Shown here one piece after another: positions 51,589-63,119 of a stretch of DNA of 64,000 nucleotides; the stretch's first letter is position 1, and each line of letters starts with the position of its first letter. The stretch is taken from NCBI GenBank assembly GCA_951213105.1, contig OX578136.1:71464230-71528229 (forward strand), read 5' to 3'. A program made the translations under genes and the position numbers. The stretch is from Amaurobius ferox (lineage: Eukaryota > Arthropoda > Arachnida > Araneae > Amaurobiidae). The notes below the pieces were generated by a model. The model searched no databases. It saw nothing but the letters and a program-made list of their open reading frames with translations, and had not been told where the DNA came from.

Positions 51589-51895
51589 GTCGCCGGTTGT
51601 TTTTATTTTTCATAATTTGCGTCGGCTGCCAGTGCGTAGCATAGCTAATTCTGTTTTCAAATTTTTTAATTGATTGATGTTTAATTATTAATGATGTTTA
51701 ATTGATTTTTAATTGATTGATTCTATAAACTAATTTGTTGATTGTTTGATTTTATTAACTTGATTCCTTAGAAACGCTGCTGTTGTTCCAGCAAAGATCT
51801 TATTTTCACTTTAACCAGTGCCTAGTAGGTAATGTGCATATTATCCAGGTAATTTGCAGATTACCTAGGTAATTTGAGAAATGAAACAAATTTTC

Positions 51896-52025
51896 GTGAC
51901 TTTAACGGATCACCCTAGTTAATCTACACATTACCTAGATAATCTGTAGAATTGCTGATTTCTGCACTTTAGCGGTAACATATATATATCTGCATTTCTT
52001 TAACAGTCTGCAAATTATTCTAGAA
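51896..52025 (-). repeat. Right arm of the ~125-bp inverted repeat
   Basis: Reverse complement of 51459-51588, running from ACTTTAACGGATCACCCT to CTGCAAATTATTCTAGAA. About 307 bp lies between the arms, giving a complete element of about 565 bp. Confidence 0.93.
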
Positions 52026-52839
52026 ACCTAAAAATTCAGATCTTATAAACAACTATCTAACCTTCACTTTGATCGTACTGTTCATCAGTAAGGCAGGAGG
52101 CGATTGTGAAAGACGGTTAATTATCACATTAGTATGCCCTGGGATGCTTTCTTCCTTTTATGAACTGTTAAAATATTCCGATGGACTTGTTTCATTATGC
52201 AATTAAATGCAATGAGAGTGGCTTTCAACCGATTTGGCGATTTACCGACCTAGCTCCTACATTTAATTGTCGGAAAATTGAAATATATATTATTTGGATT
52301 TGTGCTGTCTGATGTTTAAAGTGTTTTGGTATATCTTGAAATAGAGTCAAAGATTGATTTATGATATATAATATAACTTTTAAATGTTTATCATGGAAAC
52401 ACAACTATTTAATTATCATCTGAATCTAATCCGATCAAATATCTAAAAGGAATATTTTAGAACACACTTTGAACTTAAATATATCCTGCTCCGCGTGATA
52501 AATTTAAGACTGTGAAGGATTACTCTGATGTAAGATTTATCACATCACAGAAAAATGCAGAATAACGACAATTATAAACTTGTTTCCATGTGTTCTGAAC
52601 ACTTATATATATTAATAAGGATGGAATGAATTTCTGTACTTTTAACATTAATTTGTCAAACTTCATAAAGGGACAGGTTTATTGCTAATAATATTTCGAG
52701 ATCTGTGCCCTTTAGTATGTAAATGGTGAAATTCCAAATACTCTTCTTTAATATATAACTTTTGAAGTACACAATCTCATGAAACTTCTTTAAGATAATA
52801 AGACTAATAAATCCACTGAATTTTTTGTATTAGCCCTCA

Positions 52840-53205
52840 CAGCAAAGATCTTCACTGTGACAGTGACGTTGTAGTCACGTGACACCTGGGTCACAATGTG
52901 ACATCATATTTGTGACTTCTATGCGACTTTACGTATTAGTAACTTTGTAACTTCATTGTGACTATATTCTGTGACGTTTCCACAATTTAATTAACACGTA
53001 AAAATGTGACGCCATTACAATGGCAATTACAATGTGACGTTACAAACAAGTTAATATATGACGTCACAAACGACCATGAAAATGACTAAAATGACTTTCT
53101 CTGTGACCTCAAAATGACATTGCCGAGACGTACTGCGACGTCCTGTGCCGTCCCAAAGTCACAGTGTGACGTAAATATTACGTCACTGTGAAAACAAATA
53201 CGCTT
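52840..53205. mobile_element. GTGAC/GTCAC-rich MITE-like block
   Basis: About 360 bp packed with TGTGACGT, GTCACGTGAC, TGACGTCA and related words in both orientations. The outer ends form an inverted pair (TTCACTGTGACAGTGACGT on the left; ACGTCACTGTGAAAA on the right). It is far richer in CpG and in this word than the surrounding DNA. Subterminal repeats of this kind are seen in some TIR transposon families; the family here is not identified. Each TGACGTCA also matches a CREB/ATF site by sequence, with no evidence of use. Confidence 0.75.
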
Positions 53206-54359
53206 AAGGAGCTTTAACTTCTTGCGCCTACATTCATATCATTGATAATTAAATTACCTGGTTTGACTGCTTGTAACTCCCACTTTTACTTCTAAAACGG
53301 TTCAACGGATTTACGTAGGTTTTGAATGAATTTTTAAACTTAACGGTGAACATTTTTATGGCTAACAATATTTCGGATTTTGTACCGCGTTAATTTTCTT
53401 TTAGTACTATCCTGGTCAACGGTGAGTATTTATGCTATTTTACTCTAACATGCTTCTTGATTTTATAATTGTAATTCAAATTCTCTCAAATCTCGCCTTG
53501 CATCATGTTTTAGTTGCATCATTGTATAGTAAAAGAAAAATGTAAATTTCAGTAGCACAATGTTTAATTCATTTTCTATCGTATTCACTACTAGTACACG
53601 CTTATAGACAACAGCCCATTAACCTTACTTTATGGGAATTATACCTCCAAGTTTAATCTCTAAACAGGTGTTTAAAATACTCTGTTCTATTGATGAAAAC
53701 AGTCTGATTTCTCAAAAAAGGCGATCTTAGCAGAAAATTGTGATCATGGCATGATTCATAGCGTATGCTATCCGTTGCAATCTGAAATAAAAACATAATT
53801 TGGATAACATGAAAGGAAAAATCGCACTGCCAATATACAGCACCAGTTTGCCAGTTTTGCACTTCTTAGAAATCTTCAATATAGCTATTCGTGTTCTTCA
53901 CCGAATTATCAGTAACTACACTGACAACCAGAAACGTGTTATGTTCTGCAATTTTACAAACCTCGACGGTGATCAACTGTATAAGTAAGTCATATCGCAT
54001 AGCTACGTTAGTCAAACTACCAAAGTCATAGACATGTGATCTCTAACTGCTAAATTTAACAGAAAATATAATTTTGTGGCAAATATTGATATATCCCATT
54101 CTTCAGCAATTTGTAAATACATTACTTTGAAATATTTAAAATAATACAATATAAATGATAGAAAGCGTTTGACATTTTATTTTTTGTAAAACCGTTTCAT
54201 TATTAAGTGTAATAAAATATTTTAAATTATTCATACACCTTTTAAAATATCATATATTAGCTAAAATCCATTAGTAATAGTCCACAAATATTTTCTCAAA
54301 GTACAATACTTTCTAGAAGTAACAGCAAAGTATATTAAATCAAATTCTGCCATAGCGGA

Positions 54360-54650
54360 GTAAAGTAGTTCTTACCAAAAGCTATTTCTGCAACCCATAT
54401 GTCGTTCTGTCACCTAAGAGAAACAACTAAGAATTCAGTCACCTAACAGAACAATCAGCAGTCGCAATGGATCATTTCACTAGCTTGTGGAATTGATACT
54501 ATATTTTTAACTCTGGTAAGGGAATATTTAAATAACTGACGATGTGCCAAGACATTTTAAAACTATTCGTTAAATTCCTTTGAGAATCATAATTTGAGAT
54601 ATTATGGCTGGTCAAAATAGTGGCAAAAATGCTAGATTTTTATAGATACA
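54360..54650 (+). repeat. Direct duplication, copy 1 (partner 55965-56240)
   Basis: Shares with copy 2 the ordered blocks AGCTATTTCTRCAACCCA, TGTCGTT-TCACC, AGCAGTCGCAATGGATC-like, ACTAGCTT, TATTTTTAACTC/TATTTTTAACAT, a GGGAATA-like stretch, GACGATGTGC and GGCTGGTCAAAATAGT-like. Many substitutions and indels mark it as old. Confidence 0.75.
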
Positions 54651-55134
54651 AAGCTAGATTGTTATTGGTATAAATCTTGCCACTTCGAAGAATATGGTAT
54701 TTTTTTAATGTATATATTGAAGATCGAAATGGTGGTGCCGTGCTATTGAAAACATATACTATTGTGAATTTCCCTTCTGAATACTGGAAGCCTAGTTTGT
54801 TGTGATTGAGATATTCAGTTATGAAAAACAGATATTTACCGAGTTATGACCTTTCATTGGAACCATTCTTGGCTCCTGAGAGATCTTGTAAGCCATGGTC
54901 TCTGAATTTCGCATGTCTATAATTAAATAAGTGACAAATAAACATATAATGAAGAGAAAAATACATGAATTTCCTTCACTCCGAGGAGTCCCTACCATAA
55001 CATTTGGATGAAAATGAGAGACTATACATCTACCTCAGATAGCTAAATCAGTAGGTCTGGGAATTCAGCGTTTGGAGCTCTAGTTCTCTTCTGTGTATTA
55101 CTATATACAACTGTCTAACTCATTTTTGTCTTTG

Positions 55135-55580
55135 AAGTCCCTTCAGAAGCCCTAGTGACATTGAAAACTGAATCTTTATATACTTATAGTATCGACTGCT
55201 GTATAGAATCTGACAAAGTTGAAATTTAGATTTGTCCCCTCCCCCTAGGAACAGAGAAAGTAGGGAATTTCCAAAATATTTTCAGACCCAAAAGAACTCC
55301 CTGGTGGTCTATAAAGTTGAATCTTTGCAAATTAACAGAATCTACTATTATACAGGATCTAACGTATTCGGATTTTCGATACCCTCCTGATGTGGAGTTT
55401 AAAGTATTAAGTCTTCCCAGGCCCTCAAGCAGACTTTCGCGAATTTAGAACACTGAACGTTTACACACTTACAGTATTGACCACTGACCCGAACATAACG
55501 GAGTCGGATCTCCTAAGATGGACAAAATTGATGAAATTAGCAAAATTTTCCAGAACCACCCCGAAGCCATAAAAGACTAA
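55135..55580. repeat. Degenerate tandem repeat of ~150 bp, three copies
   Basis: Each copy carries a CTGAATCTTTATATACTTAT-like block, a GTATCGACTGCTGTATAGAA-like block and a CCCT-rich stretch. Starts lie near 55140, 55290 and 55435. Non-coding. Confidence 0.65.
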
Positions 55581-55964
55581 AACTAGACAACAGCTCAAAG
55601 CTTAACTGGACAAATTATCAATTCAGCTGTTTTTGACACTGACCACTATATATTGTTAATCAAAGTAAAAAGTCGTAAAATGCATCTGCTTAATTTTTTA
55701 AGAGTGTTAGTTTTCCTGTCTTTGGCAGGAATATAAACTACTTACTGAAATAAATTCAATAATACTTATAAATACTTTTGCATACTTTCATCCGTTTAAA
55801 GTACTTTAACGAATTGTATAATGCATAATTTAATTATTTAAATAATAATTTAATGATCAGTATTTCAAACAAAAATAATGCATATTAATTAACTAAAATA
55901 TGAACAGTTTAAAACAAATCCTTCCTTATAAAATATTTACAAAGTATAAAGTCTAATTTTACTT

Positions 55965-56240
55965 CAGCCGAATAAGACAATTTCGACCAAGAGCTATTTC
56001 TACAACCCAAAGGTCGTTGAGTCGCCAAAAAGGTACAATCTGCAGTCTCGATGGGTCGTTAAACTAGCTTACGGGATTGCGGGATTGCAGCTGTATTTTT
56101 AACATAGCCCAGGGAATACTTGAAAAACAGACGATATGTGCTAAGACCCTCTAAAACTCCTCCTTGAATTACCGGGGGCATCATAGTTTAGAGAATTATG
56201 TTGGCCAAAATGGTCGCAAAGAATCTTAATTTTTTCATTG
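55965..56240 (+). repeat. Direct duplication, copy 2 (partner 54360-54650)
   Basis: Same block order as copy 1, about 1.6 kb downstream, with the 150-bp tandem repeat lying between the two copies. Confidence 0.75.
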
Positions 56241-57114
56241 GTATGCTCTTCTGAGATCTGATCACCAGGAAAATTCTTCTGGATCTTCTTTTATTTTACT
56301 TCAAGATTAAAGATTGCGCTGTGCTACTATTTCTAAACAAATACAAATAAGAAGAGATTTGAGGAAGAACACTTATATGAATAATCTTAAACCGTGGCGT
56401 GGGGCTTTATGTTTCAGATCTGCATAATAAAAATGTTAGTGGGATATATATTTTAAATTTGTTTAAAATGTTATTAAAAGTAATAGAACTAAAATAATTT
56501 GGATTGGATAAAACAGATAAGTCATTTATTTAATCGGTACTATGAAATGGAAATCATACTTTTTTCTTACATGTAAATAGTGAATAGTTTGGAATTTAAA
56601 TTAGGAGGATAAACTATAACTAATTTAGTTCGTTGAAATGCTCACATTTTGTGAAACATTAATTCTTAAATAAAAAAAAAATACAGAAAGTAAGAACATA
56701 TCATTAAAATGCTTTAGATTCCTAGAACTTAAGTACAGGCCTGTAGAAAAGCTGTTCTAACTAAGAAAGGATATATTATTCTGAAGAAGACGTTGATTAT
56801 CAAAAAACTCAAACGACAATTACATTAATGATGATGATGGTGATTTGGACGAATTGGAAACGTATGGACGACTATACAGCCAACCAAAAGAAAGTCGTCG
56901 AATTGATATGGCTGAGAGTGAATTGAGTGAATTTAAAGTTCATTTCTAACATTTTCACCTAACCATTTAAAAAATATTTAATACAATTCGGTCAATTTGA
57001 CAATCCCATTTTAAAAAGTAATAGTATACTTTCATCACTGAGGAAACTAACCAAATTATATTCTAACATTCGTATGAGTACTTGCTGATGACAGTTACAA
57101 ATTATTTAATTCTT

Positions 57115-57235
57115 ACATTATAATACCATATGAATACATTAAGTCCCATACATATGGTATTTGATGTATTATGTACCATACATCCATACATTAGCATTAT
57201 GTATGGTATTTAATTCCTTACATACATACGTAGGT
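57115..57235. repeat. Short inverted/direct repeats around ATGGTATTTGATGTATTA
   Basis: TATGGTATTT occurs twice and ACCATAC or ATACCATA words occur in the opposite sense within about 120 bp, giving several alternative hairpins. Small and of unclear origin. Confidence 0.55.
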
Positions 57236-57416
57236 ATAAGACCATTAAACCTACATATTTTATTTGAATAAGAAGAAATATTGATATCAATTGTGCACAG
57301 TTATGTGCGTAATAGAAAATTACAAAAATTTGCACAATTCTAATCAAACAAATATTTCTGCCTTCTTTTGTATCAATCATTATCTTATGATTCACCACGC
57401 ATTTATGTGATTTCAG

Positions 57417-57523
57417 AAAGAATGCGGTACGTAATCACCCTGAAGCTCACAAACCCCAAAGTTCACACATTCCTTCACGACCGAAAGAAAACGGAAACCT
57501 TCAAGAAAGAAATGGAACATGCG
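57417..57523 (+). CDS. Internal exon: N-terminal part of a SEA domain
   Basis: 107 nt bordered by GATTTCAG and GTAAGA; entry after one base, exit at a codon boundary. It encodes RMRYVITLKL, TNPKVHTFLH, DRKKTETFKK, EMEHA. This is the typical opening of a SEA domain: a first beta strand (YVITLKL) followed by an amphipathic helix ending in an F-K-K-E-M pattern. SEA domains are extracellular modules of about 120 residues found in mucins, agrin, perlecan and membrane proteases, often near glycosylated regions. It connects in frame to 60255-60316. Codon use is less AT-biased than the surrounding intron, consistent with a real exon. Confidence 0.88.
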
Positions 57524-60254
57524 GTAAGAACACGATGTCACCTGAACTGTTATTTTATTGTAGTTATGTATTTGTATTCATTGCTAATACATTAAAATAT
57601 TTTAAAATGTTAAAAAAAGAATAATTTTTACTCTTTATATTCCAAAATTTCAGAAAACGCAGATTGCAAATTAGCAGAATGAATTTTATCTCAATGGAGC
57701 GCTCAATATGGGTGTATTTATTTGTATCTTAGAGATTTATTACTATTGTTGTGAAATTAAATTTTTGAAAATGAGTCTTCGTTAAACAACTCGCGTATAT
57801 TTTTAGTATGATCATTACCAATATTAAATATTATTGAGTTTATTGCGGACGAGTGAAGCGAAATTCATTCTCGATTCCTAACGAAAAAAATCAACCTTTG
57901 CCTGAATTGTTTACCCCTTTTACTCGAAAACTACAATAGGTTGGGAGACGAAATATTACATACATACGTGAAATTCAAGCAGATTTACAGAATCACATTT
58001 TCAATTATTAAAACGAACTGTAACAGGATGAAACGTCCATTTTTTACTGCCCATGCACATTCTAACTACTTTCCCTACAAATAAAATAACAAGGAGACAG
58101 CAACTTTTAAACAGCTAAACAAAGTGTGTGCATCTGTATGCATTGTGATTAAACGTATTTCTGTGTATTAAATACCTTTGATTTCATTTTTATCTTCTAT
58201 TCTAATTTGTTTAATTTAATATTTAATTTCAGTATAACTATTCACTCTTTTGTATTGCTATTCTCAAATATTGAAAGTATTCTTTCTTTTTTTTATTTTA
58301 TAATTATTTGTTAAATAAAATAAATCTTTCACAGCTCGCATAATTCATATGCACAAGTCCATACAAAGCCCGACTTTTTGCTATTATTAATACACGTATT
58401 TTATAAATTAATTGCTAAATCATTATTTGATCATACTTTAGAGATGCATTGGCCATGGAATTTTATCTATTTCTGGAATTTAGTAATTTTGCTGATTACC
58501 AAAGATCTACTTCGACGTATGATGAGGTTCTACTATGCAAATCATTATATTAACGATAATACTATATATAAATAAATATATATGTAGATATCTAGTGTTT
58601 TATGTAAGCTTATTCAATGTTATTTGACTACAAATGAATGTATTCTAATTTAGGGAAATTTTTTAATTCGCATTTTTTAAAGTCATTTACAGAAAATGCA
58701 AGTTTCAACTTGAAAATAACTCATTTGGAGCCTGTACCATTTGGCATTTTTCAAAATAGTTTATATTAGAAATACAATGAGAAGAATAGTAAATAACATT
58801 ACATAAATACGATATCCACTTCAAGACGTTTTAAAACAAGTATATGACATAATATGTAAATGTGTAATCAGAAATTAATGAAATCATCAAATATTAGATG
58901 CCTTTTTACTGAAATACATATGACTTTAAATAAAAGTAAAAAGTATAACTCTAGTAGTCAATAGGACAGCGTTCCTTATTTCTAAACAAGTAACAACAAT
59001 ATTAAGGCCCAAGACTAAAAATATCCAAACGCCGTTGGAGTATTGAAAAAGAAAATTAAAAAAAATAAATCCGGCTAGAGATCGAAATTCCGATCATCGT
59101 GTTGCCGACCCTAGTTCTATATAAACGATTAATTATTAATTCAAAAAAAGCTTAATGCTAAATGTATAAGAGTCTTTTTACATTTGAATTTGTTAGATAG
59201 TTTTGATAACAGATTATCTTTATATCAAATGTTTCTTTTTTCTTACCTTCCTGTGTCTGTATATTCACGAAGATAAGAAATCGAACACCACACATAAATC
59301 ACGTCCCTTGGATCGTAAAGTCAAACCAAAATTATAGATAGATGTAGAAATATGAATAACGTAAGTGCACATGCATTTAAACTGAATAAGTTGCTAAGTT
59401 TGTATTAATATTGCACAAAGTTTGCAAAGGGCTTTGCTTCTCCAGCTGGTACTCGAATTAGGGATCTTCGTACTTGCTGATGCTCTGCCAGTTGTACAAT
59501 ACAGCATCATGCAAGTATTGTTAAAGCAGACTCTGCATTCTACTCTCTCTACTATCAGATTGAATTGCACTGAATTTAGGGAAACTGTAACTACTTAAAC
59601 AAGCCGCTACCAAGCAACACACACTTTACTTATACATTAGAGGAACTATTTTAAGCACTTTTGGTGAACGAATAGGAAACAGAAAATTGTTAGCATAATT
59701 GTTTTTGTAGACTCTGTATTCCCAGTTTACCTTGTCGTTTCGCTACTGGACATACATCTTCACGATCTGACTGACCACCTTTTGCTATTTTTGCCCCAGG
59801 TTAGCCTTCTGACACTATTTTTACAAAGCTAGTATTTTGCGTTATCGTTAGACTCCCGATTTGAAATCGGCGTCCTCAGAGTCCACTAAATCCACACTAG
59901 TTGTAATTGTCTCTTTTAGATCCCAGCAACACTGCACTAATTGGCAGAATTAATTTGTTCGGCCACCAAAGAACCTTGTTATCATGGACGGTACTCGAAC
60001 CACAGTTCTTTGTACAGCTCAAATTATCTGATGGAATTACAAGCTCTTATCGAAGTGCCCTCTGGAAATATTTATTAAATAACAACATCAACTTTGCAAT
60101 ACATATTGCAATATTATTTTATTTCAGAATAGTCCAGAATTTAGATGAGATGCCCATATTTTGTTTCAATCGTGCACGAATTATGTAACTTGAAATTTAA
60201 AACTACTTTTGAGTTCTTGAGTTTTACTTATTGATATATATCTTTCTTTTTCAG
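57524..60254 (+). other. Intron inside the SEA domain
   Basis: Starts GTAAGA and ends TTTTTCAG. AT-rich. One tRNA-like repeat lies on the minus strand at 59434-59510. The ORFs at 58378-58575 and 59907-60188 show no domain, and neither interrupts the phase agreement of the flanking exons. Confidence 0.8.
59434..59510 (-). repeat. tRNA-derived SINE head, minus strand
   Basis: On the minus strand, an A-box-like ACTGGCAGAGCATCAGC is followed at tRNA spacing by the B-box-like TAATTCGAGTACC. No matched acceptor stem. Orientation is opposite to the host gene. Confidence 0.6.
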
Positions 60255-60316
60255 TTATTTTTGCTGTTTAAAGGTCGACTTGAAGTGATGAAAAATATCA
60301 CTGTCATAGACATACA
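60255..60316 (+). CDS. Internal exon: central helix/strand of the SEA domain
   Basis: 62 nt bordered by TTTTTCAG and GTAAGT; enters at a codon boundary and leaves two bases that complete a glutamine codon with 61338. It encodes LFLLFKGRLEVMKNITVIDI. L-F-K-G-R-L-E-V-M-K corresponds to the second helix of SEA folds, and I-T-V-I-D-I to the strand before the usual autoproteolysis loop. N-I-T is a possible N-glycosylation site. Small, but both splice sites are strong and it fits the domain with no gap on either side. Confidence 0.86.
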
Positions 60317-61337
60317 GTAAGTATCTTTACAAATATCTCTGAATTTTATTAATACAACTAAGTTGTAACTAATATTGTTTATAGAATGCAACACATTTTA
60401 TTTTTGCCACTGTTTGTCAGTTCTTTCATTTGGAAAGCTAAAAATATTATGAACACGTCATATTCAGAATTTCATTTGAAATATATAATAATAGGAAATC
60501 ATTTATGTAAATACTCTCTGTTCAGAAATTAGATAGAATAAAAAAAAAGACAAAATCAATTATTCCTCATGACCAAAGTGATGACACGTTCAGTAATAAG
60601 TAAATTATTTTCCATGCCTTCCAGCCCACTCATGTAGAGCGGTTACGAGTGACGGCCGAGTAATAAGTGAATTAAAAGAACTTTTAAATTAAAAAATATA
60701 TTATGACACAGACAATATAAAATACATCGACTGATCGTTTTCGGGCGTAAAGCGTCTATTACCAGAGGCATATGATATGACATAAGAATATTGGAGTTTT
60801 ATTGACATCCAACTCACAAACTATATTAGCATATTACAAATAGCTGATCAGTAGTAAGAAATTCATTACAAAGTGAAGAAATCTAAATTAATAATCGTTT
60901 TACAAGAAAATCGAAATAAATATACACAGTAAAAAGTGAAAAAAATGTATATATATTTTACTTTGTTCATTTATTTTAATTTTTGTGTTATATGTTTACC
61001 TATTCATGCATCTTTACTTCGTAATGAATCTATTTTTGTCGATCGACTATTTGAGATATAAAAATTTATTTTAAGAGTTGGCTGTGTATAAAAATCCAAT
61101 GTTCTTGCACGCATTAATAATAAACTTTTACATTTAAATGTTCTTTTAATAATGATTTCTACATTTTTCGATTTAAAGTTGTAAACAACAAAAAAAAACC
61201 AATACAAAAAATATTTAATAATGATATTTTTATATTCACCGCATTGTATGTATGATTAGTATTCAGTATAAAATACTAAATATTCATCTCTTTGACAACA
61301 ATGTAGTGCATTCAATAATATTGAATTTGTGTTCCAG
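60317..61337 (+). other. Intron inside the SEA domain
   Basis: Starts GTAAGT and ends GTTCCAG. AT-rich, no recognisable insertion. Confidence 0.85.
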
Positions 61338-61483
61338 GTCAAACGCGATCATGAAGTTCCATATGCTGGCGAAAGAACAAGACAGCGAAGAGTTAAACTC
61401 CACCATTGAGCAGATGTTGCAAGTCGGGAAATTAGGAAGTTTTGACTTTGATCCTGAGCAGCAGGACATATATTCCGAACCAG
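61338..61483 (+). CDS. Internal exon: C-terminal half of the SEA domain
   Basis: 146 nt bordered by GTGTTCCAG and GTATAC; enters with the last base of a codon and leaves one base. It encodes (Q)SNAIMKFHML, AKEQDSEELN, STIEQMLQVG, KLGSFDFDPE, QQDIYSEP. The strand (AIMKFHMLAKE), helix (S-E-E-L-N-S-T-I-E-Q-M-L) and last strand (GSFDFDPE) complete the SEA fold. N-S-T is a possible glycosylation site. The autoproteolytic SEA motif G-S-V-V-V is replaced by Q-S-N-A-I at the expected loop, so this domain is probably not self-cleaved, as in agrin and perlecan. The donor (GTATAC) is weaker than the others. Coding continues in a downstream exon not identified; neither stop nor transmembrane segment is seen. 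Confidence 0.88.
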
Positions 61484-61639
61484 GTATACTCAAAATTACA
61501 TTCATTACTAAAAATGTTGGTAATTATTTGATCTTCAAGCACGGAATGCCTGGATTTATTTTACAAGTATAGAAAGTTAATTAAACAGTTGATTACTGCT
61601 ATTATTGTATCTCTTGGAACTAACTATATGTGGACATTA

Positions 61640-62150
61640 TAGCGAATGGCTGTTGTAAAAAATGTTTCCCCCGTTAAAAACTACTGTGAAACCGTTAAAA
61701 AGTGCTTTATGACTAAGTAGCAAACATTGCATTGATTAGCATGCATATTTTTCACTTACTCCTGACACACACACACATGAATGGTTGTTTTAAACATATT
61801 TCCCTACGTTAATACCGGCGAAAGTTGATTTAAGACTCACCGTGATATTGTATATCTTGCGGACTTTACAATGGATGGTTGCTGTAAAAAATATTTCTTT
61901 ACACTGATACCAGTGAAATTGACTTACGTCCGTAAGCATCAGTCATTAATTTGGATAGAATGCGAACATTGTAATGGATAGTCGCTGAAAATATTTATTT
62001 CACGACATTGATAATTGCAACAGATATAATAACTCTAACTCTACACATAACTCTATATATGTAAACATTTGAAGAAATGGTCGTTGTAAAAAAATTAATT
62101 ACCTATATTGATACCCGATAAAAGTCGACTAATGACTAAAAGCAACAGTT
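61640..62150. repeat. Degenerate tandem repeat, ~100-bp period, five copies
   Basis: Copies start near 61645, 61779, 61870, 61977 and 62077 with ATGGTTGTTGTAAAAAATAT-like sequence, followed by a TTGATACCGGCGAAAGTTGA-like stretch and then GACT. Non-coding and well diverged. Confidence 0.78.
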
Positions 62151-63119
62151 ATATTGGATAAATTCTTCGTGTGAAAAGTCGATATGAAACAAAAGGATGC
62201 GTAGAGAAAGCTGGTATTTCTGTATATCTTTACCTGTATCTTACTGTCAAAATTAATGCCATAATCTAAATTTTTATATAACTGTAACATAGATTCTCTT
62301 GCATTGCGTTATTTTGCATCCATGATATAAAAATGAATATGATTTGTGAAGACCTGTGCTTTTAAATCAGATAAAGTTAGCCAATTAGCCTAACCCAGTT
62401 GGTTGCCACTTTACAGTATGTCCTCTTCAAAACGTTCAATTTGGAGTATATACTGGGAGTTGGGCAGACTATTTTGATCAAAGTGACATAACTCTAAATC
62501 TTTACGTTAAATGACACGTATGACTTACGGCCAGGGATATAACACAACGATTCAAGATTTAAACTGACATTTATTCATTTTGCACACAATAATATTGCAG
62601 GAACTGGCTGTATGACTGAAGATGGGCAGATACACAACAGCCAGATTGCAATTTGCCCGTATTGTAACGTAAAAATAAATATTAAATTTAGACCGGGGGC
62701 TGGTGGTAAAACTATCTTTATGCTAACCGACGTAATATAATATAAATAGTCGATTCTTACGAAACTAAATTCGAGGACATCTAGATCTTGTCCTAAACAA
62801 CTAGTGGGTACTAGATCCCGACAATAATCGCTGTGCAAAACACGTCTATCTTATGCACCAACGGACGTAGACTTTCCAAATACTACGCAGTCACACAGTT
62901 GCTCAAACTTCAAGCAATCTCATTCTCACTTTCGAGATCCGAAACTTATTCTGCGTTCTGATGGAAACCAGGAATATTACTTGACTGGGCGATTGGTCAA
63001 CATAACGGAACCAATAAGAAGTTGTTAATATAAAGTAAAACATAAATTATAACGTATACTGAGGGAAATAATAACCAATGGTTATATAGACTTCAGAAAT
63101 TTCGGAAAATGTTATAAAA

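Larger units (their letters stand above)
51000..52025. mobile_element. Composite inverted-repeat cluster
   Basis: Two nearly identical inverted arms (51459-51588 and 51896-52025) flank a body beginning GTCGCCGGTTGTTTTTATTT (51586-51735). A direct copy of that body lies left of the left arm (51262-51435). A more diverged arm-like segment sits at 51027-51085, with its own inverted partner at 51140-51169. Words of the type CTAGGTAATGTGCAGATTA recur about seven times in both orientations. The cluster therefore looks like two or more related elements nested or joined. There is no coding sequence apart from chance ORFs (50768-51067, 51111-51350). Confidence 0.82.
44391..57416 (+). other. 13-kb intron before the SEA exons
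   Basis: Starts GTAAGT and ends GTGATTTCAG. No additional exon that keeps the frame was found; an exon-like segment at 53870-53984 does not fit the phase. The intron is rich in repeats: an AT-rich tandem repeat (49367-49470), the composite inverted-repeat cluster (51000-52025), the GTGAC-rich block (52840-53205), a duplicated segment (54360-54650 and 55965-56240) and a tandem repeat (55135-55580). The stretches 44500-49300 and 49500-51000 show nothing recognisable beyond AT-rich sequence. Confidence 0.7.

Noticed and set aside
53870..53984. Exon-like segment with TTCTTAG acceptor and GTAAGT donor
   Set aside because: It can follow exon 44310-44390 in frame but leaves two spare bases, which puts the SEA exon at 57417 out of frame. 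The translation shows no recognised domain, and skipping it gives a clean join. It could belong to an alternative transcript, but nothing in the sequence supports that.
59907..60188. 93-codon + ORF immediately before the central SEA exon
   Set aside because: Upstream of the TTTTTCAG acceptor at 60254 and ends in a stop before it; the SEA domain is complete without it, and no splice arrangement includes it.
62575..62838. 87-codon minus-strand ORF in a GC-richer patch, considered as a retroelement fragment
   Set aside because: No reverse transcriptase, integrase or LTR feature could be recognised.
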